From Geomobilibacter sp964431365 (GTDB lineage Bacteria; Desulfobacterota; Desulfuromonadia; Geobacterales; DSM-12255): a stretch of DNA of 64,000 nucleotides. The DNA is taken from contig CAYSJJ010000008.1 of the NCBI GenBank assembly GCA_964431365.1, positions 14,198-78,197 on the forward strand. The letters run 5' to 3'. The translations under genes were made by a program, and so were the position numbers. Each line of letters starts with the position of its first letter. Position 1 is the stretch's first letter. The notes beneath the pieces are model-generated. The model saw nothing but the letters and a program-made list of their open reading frames with translations. It searched no databases and was not told the origin of the DNA. Positions 51,550 through 59,391 of this stretch are shown here, one piece after another.

Positions 51550-53460
51550 ATGAGTGATATCACGATTAACCTGCCCGATGGTTCCTCCAGGAGTCTGGCT
51601 AGCGGCGCCACTGTACGTGACGTCGCTGCTTCCATTGGTGCCGGTCTGGCCAAGGCGGCCATCGCCGGCAAGATCGACGGCCAGTTGGTTGACCTGTACG
51701 CACCGGTCCCCGACGGCGCCCGGGTGGAGATCGTTACCGAGAAGAGCCCGGAGGCGCTGGAGATCATTCGCCACTCCACCTCCCACCTGATGGCCCAGGC
51801 GGTGAAGCGGCTCTACCCGGAGGCCAAGGTGACCATCGGTCCGGCCATCGAGAGCGGCTTCTACTACGATTTCGACGTGGATCATCCGTTCACTCCCGAG
51901 GAGTTGGAGCGGATCGAGACCACCATGCGCGAGCTGGCCAAGGCCGACCTGAAGATTCAGCGCGAGGAACTCACCAGCAGCGAAGCCATTGAACAGTTCC
52001 GTCAGATGGGTGAAGAGTACAAGGTCGAGTTGATCGAGGACCTGGGTGCGGAGCAGGTCTCCCTGTACCGTCAGGGCGATTTTGTCGATCTCTGCCGCGG
52101 CCCTCATCTCCCTTCCACCGGCTGGTGCAAGGCGTTCAAGCTTACCTCCATCGCCGGTGCCTACTGGCGGGGCGACGAGAAGCGGAAGATGCTGCAGCGG
52201 GTCTACGGTACCGCCTTCAGCGACAAGAAAGAGTTGGAAGCCTACCTGGAGCGGCTGGAAGAGGCGAAGCGCCGCGACCACCGCAAGCTTGGCCGGGAAC
52301 TGGACCTTTTCTCGTTCAACGACGAGGTCGGCGCCGGCTTTGCCATCTGGCATCCGAAAGGGGCGCTGCTCAGGACCATCCTGGAGGACTTCGAGCGGAA
52401 GGAGCACCTGCGCCGCGGCTACGATATAGTCGTCGGCCCCCAGATACTGAAGACCGAACTCTGGCAGCGGTCCGGCCACTTCGACAACTACCGCGAGAAC
52501 ATGTACTTCACCGAGGTGGACGAGCAGGGGTTCGGCATCAAGCCGATGAACTGCCTTGCCCACATGATGATCTACAAGTCCCAGCTCCGCAGCTACCGCG
52601 ACCTGCCACTCCGCTTCTTCGAACTGGGGACGGTGCACCGGCATGAGCGGGCAGGGGTGCTCCACGGCCTGCTGCGGGTCCGCTGCTTCACCCAGGACGA
52701 CGCCCATATCCTCTGCACCCCGGAGCAACTGGATGCGGAGATCAAGGGGGTCATCGCCTTTGTCAGCGAGGTCATGGGGAAATTCGGTTTCGAGTTCGAG
52801 ATGGAACTCTCCACCAGGCCGGAAAAGTCGATCGGTTCCGATGCAGACTGGGAGCGGGCTACCAATGCGCTTCTCGGTGCCCTGAAGGATTCGGGTCGCC
52901 CCTATGAGATCAACGAGGGAGACGGCGCCTTCTACGGTCCCAAGATCGACATCAAACTGCGCGATTGTCTTGACAGAAGGTGGCAGTGTGCTACTATCCA
53001 GTGCGATTTTACCCTCCCCGAGCGGTTCGATCTCACCTATGTCGACAGCGACGGCGAGAAGAAACGTCCCGTCATGGTGCACCGGGTCATCCTCGGCTCC
53101 ATCGAACGGTTCATCGGGGTCCTGATCGAGCACTTTGCCGGGAATTTCCCGGTCTGGCTGTCGCCGGTCCAGGCCATTGTCCTGACCGTGACCGACAACC
53201 AGCAGCCCTATGCCCAGCAGGTGTTCGACGAACTGCGTGCGGCAGGGGTCAGGGTACAGAAGGACTTCCGCAACGAAAAACTCGGATTCAAGATTCGCGA
53301 GGCTCAGCTCCAGAAGATTCCTTACATGCTGGTCATCGGCGATAAGGAAGTTCAGTCCGGGACTGTGACCCCCCGTTTCCGCGATGGCGAAAATCTAGCG
53401 TCCATGTCCACGGCCGATTTTGCCGGACATGTGGCGCGTGAAGCTGCTCAATACCGCTAG
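51550..53460 (+). CDS. thrS: threonyl-tRNA synthetase
   Basis: A 636-residue class II synthetase. The TGS domain occupies about 1-62 (ITINLPDGSSRSLASGATVRDVA). The editing domain has HSTSHLMAQAV and later CRGPHLPSTG. The catalytic core has MNCLAHMMIYKSQ (zinc Cys), ELGTVHRHERAGVLHGLLRVRCFTQDDAH (motif 2) and FYGPKIDIKLRD. MVHRVILGSIERFIGVLIEH is motif 3. The C-terminal anticodon domain is AIVLTVTDNQQPYAQQVFDEL. It opens the classical thrS-infC-rpmI-rplT-pheS-pheT-ihfA order. Confidence 0.97.
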   Translation: MSDITINLPDGSSRSLASGATVRDVAASIGAGLAKAAIAGKIDGQLVDLYAPVPDGARVEIVTEKSPEALEIIRHSTSHLMAQAVKRLYPEAKVTIGPAIESGFYYDFDVDHPFTPEELERIETTMRELAKADLKIQREELTSSEAIEQFRQMGEEYKVELIEDLGAEQVSLYRQGDFVDLCRGPHLPSTGWCKAFKLTSIAGAYWRGDEKRKMLQRVYGTAFSDKKELEAYLERLEEAKRRDHRKLGRELDLFSFNDEVGAGFAIWHPKGALLRTILEDFERKEHLRRGYDIVVGPQILKTELWQRSGHFDNYRENMYFTEVDEQGFGIKPMNCLAHMMIYKSQLRSYRDLPLRFFELGTVHRHERAGVLHGLLRVRCFTQDDAHILCTPEQLDAEIKGVIAFVSEVMGKFGFEFEMELSTRPEKSIGSDADWERATNALLGALKDSGRPYEINEGDGAFYGPKIDIKLRDCLDRRWQCATIQCDFTLPERFDLTYVDSDGEKKRPVMVHRVILGSIERFIGVLIEHFAGNFPVWLSPVQAIVLTVTDNQQPYAQQVFDELRAAGVRVQKDFRNEKLGFKIREAQLQKIPYMLVIGDKEVQSGTVTPRFRDGENLASMSTADFAGHVAREAAQYR

Positions 53461-53471
53461 GAGGTGTGGCC

Positions 53472-53984
53472 ATAGCTAAACCAACCGTGAACATAAACCG
53501 GGCAATCCGATCCCGCGAGGTGCGGGTTATCGGCGCTGAAGGCGAGCAGCTCGGTATTCTGACGATACAGGACGCACTGGCAGCAGCTGAGACCCAGCAG
53601 CTGGACCTGGTGGAAGTTTCTCCGACCGCAGTGCCGCCGGTCTGTCGGATCATGGACTACGGCAAGTTCAAGTACCAGCAGAGCAAGAAGCTGCAGGAAG
53701 CCAAGAAAAAGCAGGTGCAGGTGGTGGTCAAGGAGGTCAAGCTCCGGACCAAGACCGACGAGCATGACCTCATGTTCAAGATCAAGCACGTGCGTCGCTT
53801 CCTGGAAGAAGGAAACAAGGCCAAGATCACCCTGATGTTCCGCGGTCGCGAGATCACCCATATGGATCTCGGTCAAAAGGTCCTGGAACGCGTGATCTCG
53901 GAACTGGAAGATATTGCGGTTATCGAGGCGAGACCGAAGATGGAAGGTCGCAGTATGTTCGTGATCGTCTCGCCGAAAAAATAA
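53472..53984 (+). CDS. infC: translation initiation factor IF-3 with a probable AUA start
   Basis: A 170-residue factor that checks the initiator codon and keeps subunits apart. The start is placed at ATA 53472 (read MAKPTVNINRAIRSREVRVI) because GGAGG (53461-53465 region) is six to seven bases upstream. The only upstream alternative, GTG 53466, overlaps that ribosome site, and the first in-frame ATG is about 60 codons downstream. Non-ATG starts (AUU, AUC, AUA) are a known feature of infC and allow IF-3 to repress its own synthesis. The C-terminal block VKEVKLRTKTDEHDLMFK and VTIMFRGRE-like region (ITLMFRGREITHMDLG) are typical. Confidence 0.92.
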   Translation: MAKPTVNINRAIRSREVRVIGAEGEQLGILTIQDALAAAETQQLDLVEVSPTAVPPVCRIMDYGKFKYQQSKKLQEAKKKQVQVVVKEVKLRTKTDEHDLMFKIKHVRRFLEEGNKAKITLMFRGREITHMDLGQKVLERVISELEDIAVIEARPKMEGRSMFVIVSPKK

Positions 53985-54017
53985 GTTTGGTACTCAAGAA
54001 ATAAAGGAGTCGATACA

Positions 54018-54215
54018 ATGCCCAAGATCAAGACCAACAGCGGCGCTGCCAAGCGCTTCAAGAAGACCGGCACCGGCAAGATCAAGCGTAGCTGCGCCTT
54101 TACCAGCCACATTCTCACCCCCAAGACCCGCAAGCGGAAGCGTAACCTCCGTGCCGGCGGGATGGTGGCTGCAGCGGACCACAAGAACATCGCCAGGCTG
54201 ATTCCGTACATGTAA
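54018..54215 (+). CDS. rpmI: 50S ribosomal protein L35
   Basis: A 65-residue, highly basic protein with the family pattern MPKIKTNSGAAKRFKKTGTG and KIKRSCAFTSHILTPKTRKRKRNLR, ending ARLIPYM. Start ATG 54018 follows AAAGGAGTCGATACA. It is 33 bases after infC and upstream of rplT, as in most bacteria. Confidence 0.97.
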   Translation: MPKIKTNSGAAKRFKKTGTGKIKRSCAFTSHILTPKTRKRKRNLRAGGMVAAADHKNIARLIPYM

Positions 54216-54230
54216 CAATCCGTGCAGGTG

Positions 54231-54299
54231 ACGTGAAAGGTGAAGAGCCCTTGCTGGGTTGTCTTCACTTTTCACATTTCACGCTTCACGTTGTACCAG
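54231..54299. repeat. stem-loop between rpmI and rplT
   Basis: Left arm GTGAAAGGTGAAGA (54233-54246) pairs with TCTTCACTTTTCAC (54262-54275) with one mismatch and a 15-base loop. A further ATTTCACGCTTCACG to 54290 offers a competing arm. It fills most of the 155-base gap before rplT. It may be a dispersed repeat, or RNA involved in L20 control of the operon. Confidence 0.5.
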
Positions 54300-54370
54300 T
54301 TGCCTGCGAACCGTGAGGAAACGTCTCCCCTTGCGGATCCGGGAAATACCAGAAGAAAAGGAGTAGTACG

Positions 54371-54721
54371 ATGCCTAGAGTTAAGCGAGGATTTAAAGCG
54401 AGACAGCGCAGAAACAAGGTCCTGAAACTGGCTAAAGGGTACCGCGGTGCCCGGAGCAAACTTTTCAGGAGCGCTACCGAGGCGGTCGACCGCGCGTTAA
54501 ATTATGCGTTCCGCGACCGTCGTGTGAAGAAGCGGGATTTCCGGGCCCTCTGGATCACCCGGATCAACGCTGCTGCACGGCTGAACGGCCTTACCTACAG
54601 CAAGCTGATCCACGGGCTCAAGTTGGCCAAGGTGGAGATCGACCGGAAGGTCCTTGCCGATCTTGCCGTGTCCGATCCGGCCGGCTTCACGGCAATCGCC
54701 GGGGTCGTCAAAGGTAACTAG
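54371..54721 (+). CDS. rplT: 50S ribosomal protein L20
   Basis: A 116-residue basic protein needed for early 50S assembly and, in several bacteria, an autogenous repressor of the rpmI-rplT unit. PRVKRGFKARQRRNKVLKLA, GYRGARSKLFRSATEAVDRAL and RRVKKRDFRALWITRINAA match the family. Start ATG 54371 has AAAGGAG at a good distance. Followed by a strong hairpin before pheS. Confidence 0.97.
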   Translation: MPRVKRGFKARQRRNKVLKLAKGYRGARSKLFRSATEAVDRALNYAFRDRRVKKRDFRALWITRINAAARLNGLTYSKLIHGLKLAKVEIDRKVLADLAVSDPAGFTAIAGVVKGN

Positions 54722-54738
54722 AAAGATCAACAGATCAG

Positions 54739-54780
54739 AAAAAAAGAAATGGAATGGCAGCATTCCATTTCTTTTTTTAT
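54739..54780 (+). terminator. terminator/attenuator between rplT and pheS
   Basis: AGAAATGGAATG/CATTCCATTTCT with a GCAG loop (54745-54772), flanked by an A-run on the left and seven T bases on the right, is a perfect rho-independent terminator. Because pheST follow on the same strand only 17 bases after it, it may act as an attenuator. Confidence 0.88.
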
Positions 54781-54796
54781 TCAGGGGCAGATATTC

Positions 54797-55828
54797 ATGA
54801 AGGAACAACTGAACGCTCTGCAGGAAAGCGGGCTCCGCGAGCTTGACTCAGCCGCCAGTGAAGAGACGCTGCAAGAGGTCAAGGTCAGGTATCTGGGGAA
54901 GAAGGGGGCGCTGACGGCGCTCATGAAGGGGATCGGCGCCCTGGCGCCCGAGGAGCGGCCGGCCGTGGGGAACCTGGTCAACGCGGTACGCGACCTCCTG
55001 GAGAGCCGGCTCGAAGAGCGGCTTACCGTGATACGGTCGGCGGCCAAGGCCGAGCGGTTGCGCCTGGAGCGTCTCGACGTGACCATGCCGGGCCGCCGGA
55101 AGGCCGTCGGAACCCGCCATCCTGTCACGCTGGTCATCGACGAGATCAACGCGATCTTCGCCGGCCTGGGATTCCAGGTGGCCGAGGGACCGGAGATCGA
55201 GCTGGATTTCTACAACTTCGAGGCGCTGAACTTCCCCAAGGACCATCCGGCCAGAGACATGCAGGACACCTTCTTCGTCGAGAACAGCCTCCTGCTCAGG
55301 ACCCACACCTCGCCGGTACAGATCCGTACCATGCTGAACCAGCCGCCGCCGGTCCGTATTATCGCCCCCGGCACGGTCTACCGCTGCGACTACGACGCCA
55401 CCCATTCCCCCATGTTTCACCAGATCGAGGGGCTGATGGTGGACAAAGGGGTGACCTTCGGCGACCTGAAGGGGATCCTGACCGTCTTCATCAACCAGCT
55501 CTTCGGCAAGGACATCGGGGTCCGTCTCCGGCCCAGCTTCTTCCCCTTCACCGAACCATCCGCCGAGGTGGACATCGCCTGCGTCATCTGCCGCGGCAAG
55601 GGGTGCCGGGTNNNNNNNNNNCGGGTCTGCAAGAATTCCGGCTGGCTGGAAATCCTGGGGGCTGGCATGGTCGACCCGGAGGTCTTTCGTCACGTCAACT
55701 ACGATGCGGAGAAGGTGACCGGCTTTGCCTTCGGACTCGGCATCGAGCGGATCGCCATGCTCAAGTACGGCATCAACGACATGCGGCTCCTGTTCGAGAA
55801 CGACCTCCGTTTCCTGCGGCAGTTCTAA
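54797..55828 (+). CDS. pheS: phenylalanyl-tRNA synthetase alpha chain, interrupted by an assembly gap
   Basis: A 343-residue class II subunit forming an alpha2-beta2 enzyme with PheT. The N-terminal coiled coil spans about 1-85 (LNALQESGLRELDSAASEE). RHPVTLVIDEINAIFAGLGF begins the catalytic domain. LLLRTHTSPVQIRTM, GTVYRCDYDATHSPMFHQIEGLMVDKG and FRPSFFPFTEPS-like RLRPSFFPFTEPSAEVDIAC follow, then GFAFGLGIERIAMLKYGI. Ten Ns at 55612-55621 interrupt the Cys-rich loop. Start ATG 54797 (MKEQLN); an in-frame ATG at 54749 lies in the attenuator and is rejected. Confidence 0.93.
   Translation: MKEQLNALQESGLRELDSAASEETLQEVKVRYLGKKGALTALMKGIGALAPEERPAVGNLVNAVRDLLESRLEERLTVIRSAAKAERLRLERLDVTMPGRRKAVGTRHPVTLVIDEINAIFAGLGFQVAEGPEIELDFYNFEALNFPKDHPARDMQDTFFVENSLLLRTHTSPVQIRTMLNQPPPVRIIAPGTVYRCDYDATHSPMFHQIEGLMVDKGVTFGDLKGILTVFINQLFGKDIGVRLRPSFFPFTEPSAEVDIACVICRGKGCRXXXXRVCKNSGWLEILGAGMVDPEVFRHVNYDAEKVTGFAFGLGIERIAMLKYGINDMRLLFENDLRFLRQF
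55612..55621. other. assembly gap (10 N) in pheS
   Basis: The sequence left of the gap ends CGGGT and the sequence right of it begins CGGGT. Collapsing the repeat gives the unbroken reading GKGCRVCKNSGWLEI expected for PheS, so the gap is probably a zero-length scaffold join. Confidence 0.85.
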
Positions 55829-55847
55829 ACCAATAGACGGCAGTTGC

Positions 55848-55965
55848 ACCGCAGAGGTCGCAGTGAACGCAAAGAAATCCTTTCTGTTGCCTTGAATAAA
55901 TTATGGGCCCGATAGTTCCATCCAATTATTTGGCTACCTCTACGATACTCTGCGTACTCTGCGGT
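55848..55965. repeat. inverted-repeat element between pheS and pheT
   Basis: ACCGCAGAGGTCGCAG (55848-55863) and CTGCGTACTCTGCGGT (55950-55965) are inverted repeats (ACCGCAGAG-x2-CGCAG). The interior of about 85 bases is AT-rich with no reading frame. It resembles a short non-coding insertion in a gap where pheS and pheT usually sit close together. Confidence 0.6.
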
Positions 55966-55996
55966 TACAGCTTTTCGGGATAAATGGTGACACACG

Positions 55997-58399
55997 ATGA
56001 AAGTAAGCTATAACTGGCTCAAAGAACTGGTAGAATTCGATCTCTCTCCCGACGCCCTGGCAGCACTGCTCACCATGCTCGGCCTGGAAGTCGAGGGGAT
56101 GGAGCGGCTCGGCGACGGCATGGACGACGTGGTCGTGGCCCGCGTCGAGGAGCGGCTCCAGCACCCCAATGCGGACAAGCTCTCCCTCTGCAAGGTCAAC
56201 AACGGCAAGGAGATCCTCTCCATCGTCTGCGGCGCCCAGAACTTCAAGGCTGGCGACACGGTAGCCCTGGCGACCATCGGTGCGGTCCTGCCGGGCGACT
56301 TCCGGATCAAGCGCTCCAAGATCCGGGGCGAAGAGTCCTTCGGCATGCTCTGCTCGGAAAAGGAACTGGCCCTGGCCGAGGAGTCGGCCGGCATCATGAT
56401 CCTGCCGGACGGGCTCACTCTCGGGATGCCGGTTTTCGAGGCGCTCGGCCTCAAGGATACTGTCCTGGAGGTGTCCCTCACCCCGAACCGTGCCGACTGC
56501 CTGAGCATGATCGGGATTGCCCGCGAAGTCGCCGCTAAGCTTGGCACCACGGTCAACTACCCGCAGTTCACCCTGGAAGAGAGCGGCGACCCCATCGAGA
56601 CCCGCACCTCGGTCACCATCGAGGATGCGGACCTCTGCCCCCGGTATGCGGCCCGCTTCATCGAAGGGTGCGCCATCGCCCCTTCACCCGCCTGGCTGGT
56701 CAAGCGCCTACAGGCGCTGGGAATGCGCTCCATCAACAACGTCGTCGACGTGACCAACTACGTGCTCATGGAGTATGGCCACCCGCTGCACGCCTTCGAC
56801 TTCCGCCAGCTGGCAGGCGGCCGGATCGTGGTCAAGCGGGCAGGGGAGGGTGAGCTCTTCACGACCCTGGACGGTCAGGAGCGGAAACTTCTCACCTCCG
56901 ACCTGACCATCCGCGACGGCGAGCGGGCAGTGGCCCTGGCCGGCATCATGGGGGGGGAGAACTCGGAGATCGCCGACGACACCACGACCATCCTGCTGGA
57001 GAGCGCCTATTTCAATCCGTCGGCCATCCGGCTGACCAGCAAGCGCCTGGGGCTCCATACCGAATCGTCCCACCGCTTCGAGCGGGGTGCCGATATCGGC
57101 GCAGTCCCCACCGCCCTTGACCGCGCCGCCTCCCTCATTGCAGAGCTGGCCGGCGGTCGCGTAGCGCGGGGCGCCATCGACGCCTGCCCCGGCGACCTGA
57201 CGCCGCGCAGCCTGACCATCCGGCAGGCCCGGGTGACCGAGATCCTCGGTATCGAGCTCCCCCTGGAACGGATTGCCGACCTCCTGGCACGCCTGCAGTG
57301 CGGCGTGGAAGCGGCCGGGGAGGGTCTCCTCCGGATCACGGTGCCGACCTGGCGCGGCGACATCGAGCGGGAGATCGACCTGGTGGAAGAGGTCGCCCGG
57401 CTCCACGGCTACGACGCCATCCCTGCCACCATGCCGAAGGCACAGGTGGTCTCCGACCGTCCTACTCGCCACCAGTCCCTGGAGCGGTCGCTCAAGGACC
57501 TGCTGGTGGCGCAGGGGTTCAACGAGGTGATCAACTTCAGCTTCGCCGCAGCCGGCGATGCCGACCGGATCCTCCTCTCCGCCGACGACCCGCGGCGCAC
57601 CGGCCTGCGTCTCCTGAACCCGCTGGTGGAGGAACATACCCACATGAGGACCACCCTCCTGCCGGCCCTCCTGCAGACCGCATCCCGGAACGCCGGCTAC
57701 CGCATACTGGACCAGCAGCTCTTCGAGGTGCGGCGAGTCTACCTCCCCAGCGATGCCGAGCAGCCCCGTGAACCGCTCATGGTAGTGGGGATCATGACCG
57801 GTCTCCGTTCTCCGGATGGTTGGAATCAGGGGAAGGAGCCGGTGGACTTCTACGACCTGAAGGGGGTGGTGGAAACGATCCTGGAGCAGTTCCGCGTGCC
57901 GGCCGTGTCGTATGTGACCGACCGGCTGGAGCCGTTCTATCACCCGGGCAAGGCGTGCTCCATCGTCTCCGGCAAGGATTTGATCGGTTCCTGCGGCGAA
58001 CTGCACCCTGACGTGCAGGAAAATTACGAACTGGCCCGCCCGCTCTACTATTTCGAGATCGACTTCGACCAGTTGGTCAGGAAGGGGCGGGAGTCCCTTT
58101 CGGTCAGCGCACCGTCGCGCTATCCCGACAACACCCGCGACGTCGCGCTGCTCCTGGACGACTCGGTAGCGGGCATTGATGTGGTCCGTCGCGTCGAAGG
58201 GCTCAGGAACGACAAGATCGAGGAGGTCAGCATCTTCGACCTGTACAAGGGGGAACGCCTGGAGCCGGGCAAAAAGAGCCTCGCGCTGAGGATCCGGTAC
58301 CGTGCCAGCGACAGAACCCTTACGGATGAAGAGGTTAACCAGCTTCACCAAAAGGTGGTCGCCGGACTGGTGTCGCATTTCGGGGCGATAATTCGTTAA
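55997..58399 (+). CDS. pheT: phenylalanyl-tRNA synthetase beta chain
   Basis: An 800-residue subunit. A tRNA-binding (EMAP-type) domain lies at about 40-150 (VVVARVEERLQHPNADKLSLCKV, CGAQNFKAGDTVALATIGAVLPGDFRI). B3/B4 editing domain follows (LTPNRADCLSMIGIAREVAA, RSINNVVDVTNYVLMEYGHPLHAFDF). B5 is SLTIRQARVTEILGIELPL with TVPTWRGDIEREIDLVEEVARLHGY. The C-terminal FDX-ACB domain has SAPSRYPDNTRDVALLLDD and ends with a ...LTDEEVNQLHQKVV helix. Length is typical. Confidence 0.97.
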   Translation: MKVSYNWLKELVEFDLSPDALAALLTMLGLEVEGMERLGDGMDDVVVARVEERLQHPNADKLSLCKVNNGKEILSIVCGAQNFKAGDTVALATIGAVLPGDFRIKRSKIRGEESFGMLCSEKELALAEESAGIMILPDGLTLGMPVFEALGLKDTVLEVSLTPNRADCLSMIGIAREVAAKLGTTVNYPQFTLEESGDPIETRTSVTIEDADLCPRYAARFIEGCAIAPSPAWLVKRLQALGMRSINNVVDVTNYVLMEYGHPLHAFDFRQLAGGRIVVKRAGEGELFTTLDGQERKLLTSDLTIRDGERAVALAGIMGGENSEIADDTTTILLESAYFNPSAIRLTSKRLGLHTESSHRFERGADIGAVPTALDRAASLIAELAGGRVARGAIDACPGDLTPRSLTIRQARVTEILGIELPLERIADLLARLQCGVEAAGEGLLRITVPTWRGDIEREIDLVEEVARLHGYDAIPATMPKAQVVSDRPTRHQSLERSLKDLLVAQGFNEVINFSFAAAGDADRILLSADDPRRTGLRLLNPLVEEHTHMRTTLLPALLQTASRNAGYRILDQQLFEVRRVYLPSDAEQPREPLMVVGIMTGLRSPDGWNQGKEPVDFYDLKGVVETILEQFRVPAVSYVTDRLEPFYHPGKACSIVSGKDLIGSCGELHPDVQENYELARPLYYFEIDFDQLVRKGRESLSVSAPSRYPDNTRDVALLLDDSVAGIDVVRRVEGLRNDKIEEVSIFDLYKGERLEPGKKSLALRIRYRASDRTLTDEEVNQLHQKVVAGLVSHFGAIIR

Positions 58400-58483
58400 A
58401 AATCCATTGCCAAACCAAGAACCGTGTGTTATAACCCAACGCGCTGTTCATGAAACGTAATGTAATGAGTTGAGGTAGTTACG

Positions 58484-58759
58484 ATGACCAAAGCTGATAT
58501 CGTCGAGCGGATTTACGAAAAAGTCGGTTTCTCCAAGAAAGAATCTGCCGAACTGGTCGATTTGGTGTTCGACATCATGAAAGGCACCCTGGAGGAGACC
58601 GACAAGATCAAGATAGCCGGCTTTGGCAATTTTGTCGTCAAGCAGAAGGCTGACCGGCGGGGGAGAAATCCTCAGACCGGCGACGAAATCATCATCTCGG
58701 CGCGGCGTATCCTTACCTTTAAGCCGAGCCAGGTCCTCAAGGCTTCCATCAACAAGTAG
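58484..58759 (+). CDS. ihfA: integration host factor alpha subunit
   Basis: A 91-residue DNA-bending protein. MTKADIVERIYEKVGFSKKE, IKIAGFGNFVVKQKADRRGRNPQTGDEI (the beta-arm with the intercalating Pro) and RRILTFKPSQVLKASIN are the HU/IHF signature. Start ATG 58484 follows GAGGTAG. Location after pheT is conserved from E. coli onward. IHF would also bend DNA for sigma-54 promoters such as those of the pilins. Confidence 0.93.
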   Translation: MTKADIVERIYEKVGFSKKESAELVDLVFDIMKGTLEETDKIKIAGFGNFVVKQKADRRGRNPQTGDEIIISARRILTFKPSQVLKASINK

Positions 58760-58781
58760 TATCGCTCCTTCGCGCGGATGT

Positions 58782-59129
58782 ATGGCGGAGCAACTCCCCG
58801 ACAAGCAGTATTACCGAATTGGTGAAGTTGCCACCCTGCTGGCGGTGAACACATCGGTTCTCCGCTTCTGGGAGACTGAATTCCCCCAGTTGCAGCCGAG
58901 CAAGAGCCGGTCGGGCCAGCGTCTCTACACGAAGAACGACCTGGCACTGGCCATTGAAATACGCCGTCTGTTGTACCTGGAGAAGATGACGATTCCTGGT
59001 GCACGACGGCAGCTGAGTCAGCATCGCAGAGCAAACCCAGAGGCATCAACGGCGCCGGTAACCCCCGACCGGGACCAGTTTCTGGAAGAGATAAAGAGAC
59101 AACTTATCGTTTTACGTGATTCGCTGTAG
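58782..59129 (+). CDS. MerR family transcriptional regulator
   Basis: A 115-residue protein with an N-terminal MerR helix-turn-helix (YYRIGEVATLLAVNTSVLRFWETEF and SGQRLYTKNDLALAIEIRRLLYLEKMTI). The C-terminal dimer helix is short and has no metal- or drug-sensing domain. It is 22 bases after ihfA, an arrangement common in Geobacter and other Deltaproteobacteria. Start ATG 58782 has only a weak GGATG upstream. Ligand and targets unknown. Confidence 0.88.
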   Translation: MAEQLPDKQYYRIGEVATLLAVNTSVLRFWETEFPQLQPSKSRSGQRLYTKNDLALAIEIRRLLYLEKMTIPGARRQLSQHRRANPEASTAPVTPDRDQFLEEIKRQLIVLRDSL

Positions 59130-59136
59130 CGGATTT

Positions 59137-59213
59137 CGGTGCGTAGCGCAGCCTGGTAGCGCACCAGACTGGGGGTCTGGTGGTCGCTGGTTCGAATCCA
59201 GTCGCACCGACCA
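59137..59213 (+). tRNA. tRNA-Pro (anticodon GGG), insertion site of a mobile element
   Basis: Acceptor CGGTGCG/CGCACCG, D-arm GCGC/GCGC, anticodon stem CCAGA/TCTGG with loop CTGGGGG (anticodon GGG), T-arm GCTGG/CCAGT with TTCGAAT, and encoded ACCA. The 3' end is the presumed attL core of the following P4-type integrase; the other copy was not found inside the window. Confidence 0.96.
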
Positions 59214-59244
59214 TTTTATAGTCCGGAGAGATCCGGTGAAGTCC

Positions 59245-59272
59245 AAAAGCCTCGGAATCCCGAGGCTTTTTC
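59245..59272 (+). terminator. terminator after tRNA-Pro
   Basis: Stem AAAAGCCTCGG/CCGAGGCTTTT (59245-59255, 59260-59270) with a loop AATC and T-run. Strong. Confidence 0.9.
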
Positions 59273-59321
59273 CTTTTCAGTTGTCCGATATAATCCATCC
59301 ACGTATACTCAAATCCAAAGA

Positions 59322-59379
59322 CTTTCGGTATATACTGTAAGGGTAAATATACCGATACCGAAACCCGTATACCGAAAAG
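59322..59379. promoter_or_regulatory. repeated TATACCGA motifs upstream of the integrase
   Basis: Three copies of a TATACCGAAA-like motif: inverted as TTTCGGTATA at 59323-59332, direct as TATACCGATACCGAAA at about 59348-59363, and TATACCGAAAA at about 59368-59378. They fill the 60 bases before the integrase ribosome site and could be integrase arm-type sites or an operator for a regulator such as AlpA. Confidence 0.5.
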
Positions 59380-59391
59380 GGGAGGAACCGC

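Noticed and set aside
51469..53133. Long open frame (554 codons) opposite thrS
   Set aside because: Exact antisense of a clear threonyl-tRNA synthetase; Leu/Gly/Val/Asp-rich composition without domains, caused by GC-rich codon third positions.
56708..58378. Long open frame (556 codons) opposite pheT
   Set aside because: Antisense shadow of pheT with no family pattern.
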